Origin: Paraphysomonas bandaiensis
Taxonomy: Eukaryota; Chrysophyceae
Direction of reading: 5' to 3'
NCBI GenBank assembly: GCA_965644295.1
Contig: CBFFRP010000439.1
Coordinates: forward strand, 34,507-98,506
DNA length: 64,000 nt
This document shows positions 58,395-64,000 of this stretch, in pieces (position 1 is the first letter of the stretch; every line of letters begins with the position of its first letter). The translations under genes and the position numbers were made by a program. The notes beneath the pieces were generated by a model. The model did not search any database and was not told where the DNA came from. It saw nothing but the letters and a program-made list of their open reading frames with translations.

Positions 58395-61300
58395 TGAGAA
58401 TCCTCGAAAATCGAACAGGAAATTCGAGACAGAATGGAAGAAATACGTCAACGACGGAGAGTCGTCGGATGATGAAGCGAATATGTTTGGAGAAGAGGTT
58501 TTGCTATCGGTGGATACGTCGGAAGAACCTCGTGTATATCTGGACAGTTGTGCAAGTAAAAGACTGTTTATAGTAAAGGATAAAATTGCACTGGAGTCAT
58601 TTACTCCTGAGTTTGGGGCAATCCAACTAACTAGAAAGGGTTCTCAATTGGAGACACAGGGGGCTGGTACATTCGGGGAATGGAGAGACATCAGAGTTAG
58701 TGAAGAAGCGGTGAAGAACATTGTGTCAGGAGGAATGCTGAGATCAATGGGATACGGATTACAACTGCTTCGAAAGCCTAAAATCGTGGAATTGGACTCT
58801 GGAAACGAGGTGTTGGCTGGAGAGTACGATGAGCATGGAGGAATGCCGTATGTGGACTTGATGGAGGTGTTAAATCTGCCAAATGTGTCTATGTGCAATC
58901 AGATGGAGGAGGTAAATTTGTCGGATAATACAGGACAAGATGCGTTGGATCGCTTACATGAGCGTACTGGACATGTCTCGAAATCGAAGTTATTAGAAGC
59001 TCACCGACACATGTTATTCAGAGGATCAGGACTACAACGACATCACCTTTCGAAGGCAAAGGAGAAGAGTTGCAAGAAACCCCTGTGTAAATGGTGTGCC
59101 AAGGCGAAAATAACCAGGCATTCGTTCAAATCACGGGACAACGAAGAGCTAAGCGCAGTCAGGTTTCTGGAACGAGTGACAGCGGACATCTCAGTCTACC
59201 TCAATTGTGAATCCAGACAAGGGTATAAGTACGTGCTCCTATTTACGGACTTAGCAACAAAGATGATATGGGAATATGGATTGAGGACTCGAAGCGGAGA
59301 GGAGGTGTTCAAATGTCTACGACACTTGTGCGAGGTCCACTTAGTGAAGTACGAGGGGTGGAACCGTATAGTGGAGTATCATGCCGATGGAGGATCCGAA
59401 CTTATTAGTCAGCAGATAAGAGAGTATCTGTTGCAGCGATATGGGACTCGGGTGTCACATACAACACGAGACACGCCAGAGCTCAACGCGGTGTCTGAGA
59501 GGAAATTCCGAACAATTGGGGAGATGACACTGACGATGTTGACGGCATCTGGACTTCCAAAGTCGTTCTGGTTTGATGCTTATCAAAAACTGCATGTTAC
59601 ATTGTGCGACGAATGCCAACTCGGACGTGGCAAGGATGGATGTCTCCATATGAGTGTGTCCCAGGGGGGAGCGTTCCCAGCCTATCGTGGCTACGGAAAT
59701 GGGGGTGCAAAGCATATGTGCTAACACCCAAGGCCGACAGGAGGAAGGACTGGGAGGACAAAGCAATGACAGGTTATTTCATAGGGTATCCAGCTGATCG
59801 AAAAGGATACAAGGTGCTAGTGGGGGACACCGTAGTACACTCTGTACATGTATTATTTGATGAATCGGTACCTGAGAGGTCTCAGGATTATTATAGAGAG
59901 CTGGAGGAGGCTCAAGTGGCTATAGATCCCGAGGCTCGTCAACCGGGTGAGTTTGAGTATCTTATCGGAAAGCACCATGAGGATGGTGGTCTGCTATACA
60001 AGACTAAAACAGAGTGGTGATAAGGAGGGACTTATTGTGGGATACCGGTCGTTGGTTACTGGTAACCAGGTTCAAGTGGAGGATAAAACTCCTATTCATA
60101 TTGCTGACATCAAGAAGATGACAGAGGATCTTGCGCAGAGGGTGGTTAGGGCCAGAGTTACTGACAACCGTGACGGCGGTATCAGCGGAGTGGTGCCACA
60201 GCAGTCGGAAAGTGGGCAGGTGCAGCCCCAGGCTGACTCAGCATTACCTTCGGGGGAAGGGACCCCTGCCGAGAATCATCCGCACGGCAAACGCGCAAGA
60301 ACTCCAAGGACGGTGACGAATGTGTCGGTGTTAGGACAAATCCATCATTTGAGTGATGAGAGTGATGTGAGTGACCTTTTACAGGAGGCAGACTCAGTGT
60401 GGATGTCAGCGGAAGAGTCGACAGTGCCTCAGACACATCGTGAGTCCTTGGAGAGTGCCGAGCACAGGGAGTGGAGACGAGCTCGCCGTGTAGAGCGAGA
60501 GGGTTTGGCGAAGCGAGATACCATGGAGGTGACTCGTATACCGGACGGAGTCGTCCCACTGCACTCCAAGTACGTCTATGGAAAGAAGTACGATAAGGAG
60601 GGAGAGGTCCGCCGATATAAGGCTCGTCTTGTAGCAATCGGTTGTGGACAGCAGTCGAGTGGTTGGGCGAACCATTTCGCACCCGTTGTTAAGGGGGTAA
60701 CAGTGCGACTGTTAATCGCCATAGCTTTCGTGATGAACATGGTAATTCATCAACTGGATGTGTCTAACGCATTTCTATATGCAGATATAGAGGGGGATGT
60801 ATATATGAAGGCAACTCCGGACTTTCAGCTGCCTGAGGGGTACTGCTTTAAGTTGAAGAAGTCGTTATACGGGCTTCGGAGTTCCCCGCGGTCGTGGTGG
60901 AAAACATTGGATAAATTCATACGATCTATGCATTTTAAACCATGTGTATTAGACCCGTGTTTGTATTATCAGTATAAGGGCGATGAATTGATATTATTAA
61001 CGATATATGTGGATGATATCCTAGTGTTAGGTCGTGATGTCAACATAGTGAAGGATATTAAAGCTCAACTGTGTGCCCGGTTTGATATGAAGGATATGGG
61101 CGAGATGGAACATTTTCTGAATGTTCGAGTCACAAGAACGCCAGAGTATATTCGTCTTGACCAATCAGTATATGCGGCTAAGATCTTAGAAAAGTTTGAA
61201 AAGTATCTTGGGCCACCGCGAAAGGTACGGAAGAGTCCTCTACCGGCGGAAGCGATGGATTTAGTGGCAAAAGGGGCGCGGCATGAGCATACCGAGGAGG

Positions 61301-62049
61301 AACAGCTTATAGTAGATAACTTCCCATATCGGCCGCTGATAGGTGCATTACTATATCTATCGATGAACACGAGGCCGGATATTGCCTATGCAGTGGGAGT
61401 ACTGTCTCGGTTCAGTAATAAGGTGAATATTGAAGTATGCAAGCTATTAACACATGTATGGCAATATATTCGTGGTTCTATTGACAAAGGGATTCAATAT
61501 GGGAGTAGACGGTTCGACTTCCATATGTTTACTGACGCGGATTGGGCGGGAGATCAGCTCTCCAGGAAGTCCACGTCGGGGTACGTTGGGTTTGCAGCGG
61601 GAGGGCCTATAGTCTGGCAGTCCAAACTGCAGACGACAGTGGCAACGTCAAGCATGCAGTCTGAGTATCAGTGTATTTACTCGGGTCTCCAAGAAGTGCT
61701 ATGGGTTCGGGGGGTGACGGGTGAGATTAAGTTGAGGCTCATCAAACCCACACCATTCTTCATCGACAGTCAGAGTGCCCAGGATTTGGCCGAAAACCCA
61801 GTGTTTCACAAGAAGTCGAAGCACATTGAGATTAAGTATCACATGGTGAGAGAGCACGTGGATCCCAATCAGTTCAATACGATTAAGTTAGTGCATGTGC
61901 ATACATCGCAACAAGCAGCAGATATTTATACAAAGTCATTGGTTGGTTTATCATATATGGAGCAGAGAAAGAGAAATCTTGGAGAGAAAGTTAAGAGTTC
62001 CACTGAAGTGATTAATGAGGGACCAAGGGATAAAAGAAGGCGCAAGTAG
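58381..62049 (+). pseudogene. Copia element 2 Pol, broken by two frame changes
   Basis: Protease (YLDSCASKRLF, with DSC rather than DSG), integrase (HERTGH...CKWCAK; DDE in TADISV, YHADGGSE, NAVSERKFR), reverse transcriptase (DVSNAFLYADI, YVDDILVLG) and RNase H (FTDADWAGD, SSMQSEYQC) are all present in copia order. The frame changes first at about 59585-59589, in a run of five A after FWFDAY, where one base is missing. It changes again near 60000-60020 after LLYKTK, where one base is extra. The integrase C-terminal part between these points reads in the middle frame. From 60020 to 62049 the frame is open. Confidence 0.88.
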
Positions 62050-62173
62050 GTACTGAGTTTTTTAGACAGAGGTTTAGACTTAGAGATGAGTCTATTTTAC
62101 TGTCAAGAATTTTTTTATCTCAGGCATTCAATAGCTGGGAGGCGTCATAGTACAACACTCAATTGAGGGGGAG

Positions 62174-62466
62174 TGTTGAGATCTGAAGATTCTATATACT
62201 TGCAATTGAGTGCAGTATTATGTGAGATGCAAGGATCGAAAGATATATATGTAATTAGTACATTATATTGTGTAGTATGAAACTGAAGTAGAAGTGGGTG
62301 ACTATACAGGATACGATCACTGAGTGTGTGGTTTGTAGACTATAGTAGTAAATGAATGGTGTTGAACACATCGAACACAATTTAGGTTCTTTATCATGTA
62401 ATGTTTATAATTTCATCTTATCAGTTGAGAATAGTAAACCTTAGCAAAAAATGTCAACTTCTGTTA
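62174..62466 (+). repeat. 3' LTR of copia element 2
   Basis: Copy of 57170-57462, followed by the GATAG target duplication. Confidence 0.93.
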
Positions 62467-62471
62467 GATAG

Positions 62472-62636
62472 CATGATATTATTGCATGTGTGGGTGCATT
62501 GTCCCGAAAGTTGTCTGTGCAGGACATCCTTAATCAAACAGCTCATGAAGCAATCTCCAGCGTCCAGTGAGGATCGTATCTTTGCAAGAAGAAATGTCTA
62601 CAAACGGATTGACTACGATAACGGATGTGTCTAGAC
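62472..62636. other. 165-bp spacer between two copia copies
   Basis: Host DNA between element 2 and element 3. It is less AT-rich than other spacers and open in one plus frame (ending near 62634), and could be a remnant of an exon; I recognise nothing in it. Confidence 0.35.
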
Positions 62637-62929
62637 TGTTGAGATCTGAAGATTCTATATACTTGCAATTGAGTGCAGTATTATGTGAGATGCAAGGATC
62701 GAAAGATATATATGTAATTAGTACATTATATTGTGTAGTATGAAACTGAAGTAGAAGTGGGTGACTATACAGGATACGATCACTGAGTGTGTGGTTTGTA
62801 GACTATAGTAGTAAATGAATGGTGTTGAACACATCGAACACAACTTAGGTTCTTTATCATGTAATGTTTATAATTTCATCTTATCAGTTGAGAATAGTAA
62901 ACCTTAGCAAATAATGTCAACTTCTGTTA
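62637..62929 (+). repeat. 5' LTR of copia element 3
   Basis: 293 bp, one or two differences from the LTRs of element 2. Confidence 0.92.
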
Positions 62930-63861
62930 TGGTAGCGGATGGTAGTTGTAGGGATGGGGAAGATGACAAGAAGCTACGGTTTGACAAGAACCAAGCAGAC
63001 TATTCAGCGAGAAAAATCAAGATGCATCTAATGAAGAAAAACCGAAACCATCTTGGCTTGGAGGGCCCGCCAGCCGGAGGAAGGAATTTAGAGTCATGGA
63101 GAGAGCGTAATGATACCTGTGTTAGTACTATTTGGGAGGCTTGCGAGCATGACCCTGATGTGTTGGAGGTAGCCAATCAATATTTGGAGGGGAAGGCAAT
63201 TTTACCTGCTGATGATCCTGCTAAGGAGGTGTTATCCAGTGAGCTCCTTCAGACACTGGTTGATAGGTTCAGAGGCGAGATTGGGACTGTATTGGAGAAG
63301 ACTACGGCAGAATACCATTCGTTCAAAATAAGGCCGGGGGAAAAGGTGTCTGTTGGGGTAGATCGACTGAACGGTATAATCCAGAAGCTCATAAAATTGG
63401 GACAACCGCAGACAGAGGCAAGTAAATTAGCAAAGATAAAAGCAGCGCTGCAGATAGAGGAATTACATGATTTATGGATGTCGGTAGCGATGATGCCTAA
63501 AGCAACAACTACATTTGATTCGGTGAAAGAGGCTTGTGAAGAGTATGACGAGGCTATGACGCAGCTGAAGAAACTAAAGGGAGACAAGTCTGAAGAGATC
63601 AATTTTACAGCGTCGAAGGAGCCAGTGGTTTGTTCATTTTGTCGGAAGAAGGGACATGTAGCAGCGAATTGTTATGCTAAGGAACGACAAAGAAAAATGG
63701 ATAAGTTCAAAAGAAAAGGGAAGACAAAGGAAAAGGCTTCGAAGAGTGTGCAGCAGCCAGGATCAAAGGATTATACTGGTTGTCATATCTGTGGAGATTT
63801 TAGTCACAAAGCCCGACAGTGCAAGTCGAAAAAACGGAAGAACATAAAAAAACCCGGATAA
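62914..63861 (+). CDS. Copia element 3 Gag
   Basis: Predicted protein identical to the Gag of element 2, with the same two CCHC knuckles and the same stop after a run of seven A. The shared frame break in both copies shows it predates their separation. Pol follows in the +1 frame and leaves the window at 64000. Confidence 0.9.
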   Translation: MSTSVMVADGSCRDGEDDKKLRFDKNQADYSARKIKMHLMKKNRNHLGLEGPPAGGRNLESWRERNDTCVSTIWEACEHDPDVLEVANQYLEGKAILPADDPAKEVLSSELLQTLVDRFRGEIGTVLEKTTAEYHSFKIRPGEKVSVGVDRLNGIIQKLIKLGQPQTEASKLAKIKAALQIEELHDLWMSVAMMPKATTTFDSVKEACEEYDEAMTQLKKLKGDKSEEINFTASKEPVVCSFCRKKGHVAANCYAKERQRKMDKFKRKGKTKEKASKSVQQPGSKDYTGCHICGDFSHKARQCKSKKRKNIKKPG

Positions 63862-64000
63862 TGAGAATCCTCGAAAATCGAACAGGAAATTCGAGACAGA
63901 ATGGAAGAAATACGTCAACGACGGAGAGTCGTCGGATGATGAAGCGAATATGTTTGGAGAAGAGGTTTTGCTATCGGTGGATACGTCGGAAGAACCTCGT

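Larger units (their letters stand above)
57170..62466 (+). mobile_element. Ty1/copia LTR retrotransposon, element 2 (frameshifted)
   Basis: LTRs of 293 bp at 57170-57462 and 62174-62466 differ at about one position. The 5-bp target duplication GATAG is at 57165-57169 and 62467-62471. The LTR begins TGTTGAGATCTGAAG and ends AACTTCTGTTA. The primer binding site TGGTAGCGGATGG follows directly at 57463, and a polypurine tract GAGGGGGAG precedes the 3' LTR at 62165-62173. Gag and pol are in different frames, and pol carries two more frame changes, so this copy is probably dead though young. It is a different family from element 1 (LTRs unrelated, proteins clearly diverged). Confidence 0.95.
62637..64000 (+). 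mobile_element. Copia element 3, same family as element 2, cut by the window end
   Basis: LTR at 62637-62929, then an internal region almost identical to element 2 (a handful of substitutions, e.g. near 63588, 63608 and 63806) to the last base of the window. It lies in the same orientation, 165 bp after element 2, and has its own LTR rather than sharing one, so this is two insertions or a duplication, not a recombinant sharing LTRs. Confidence 0.93.

Noticed and set aside
62174-62929. Copia elements 2 and 3 sharing one LTR (tandem recombinant)
   Set aside because: Two separate LTRs with 165 bp of other DNA and a target duplication after the first.

Overview
The window is nuclear DNA of a microbial eukaryote. 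Genes are single transcription units, split by GT-AG introns mostly 43-62 bp long (one has a TACTAAC-like branch site), and are separated by AT-rich spacers holding microsatellites, short dispersed repeats and transposons. The proteins are ordinary eukaryotic ones (kinesin, dynamin-like GTPase, UBE2K-type E2, RBM25, mitochondrial IF-2, Sec14). I cannot place the lineage from sequence alone; a free-living protist or microalga is the best guess.

Layout. 1-5650: a complete Ty1/copia retrotransposon (minus strand, intact 1505-codon gag-pol) nested in an older dispersed repeat (family A). 5.9-11.2 kb: a minisatellite, a DTW-domain tRNA-modifying enzyme gene, a secreted glycosyltransferase-like gene and a doubtful small exon. 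12.7-18.3 kb: a multi-exon membrane protein (minus) divergent from an NCKX-type exchanger with an embedded PH domain (plus). 20.2-27.0 kb: a UBE2K-like E2 (plus) and an 11-exon FGAM synthase (minus). 27153-30628: a Tc1/mariner-superfamily DNA transposon with 198-bp terminal inverted repeats, a TA target duplication, a DD34E transposase broken by a one-base frameshift, and a second gene of unknown function. 31.1-45.2 kb: a kinesin-3-like motor with a C-terminal PH domain, a small bZIP, a secreted sulfotransferase-like protein, a Sec14 protein and a U-box/dynamin fusion. 47.4-56.7 kb: RBM25 (minus), with a 3170-bp intron full of satellite DNA, divergent from mitochondrial IF-2 (plus). 57.2-64.0 kb: two near-identical copies of a second copia family, the second cut by the window end.

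There is no sign of operons; several neighbours form divergent pairs (membrane protein/NCKX, FGAM synthase/kinesin, Sec14/U-box dynamin, RBM25/IF-2). The spacers between them are rich in GTA/TAC-type tandem or palindromic repeats, and similar tracts lie upstream of most other genes. The most unusual items are the two-gene Tc1/mariner element, the copia gag start codon that straddles the LTR/primer-binding-site junction in both families, the U-box/dynamin and NCKX/PH fusions, and the satellite-filled RBM25 intron.
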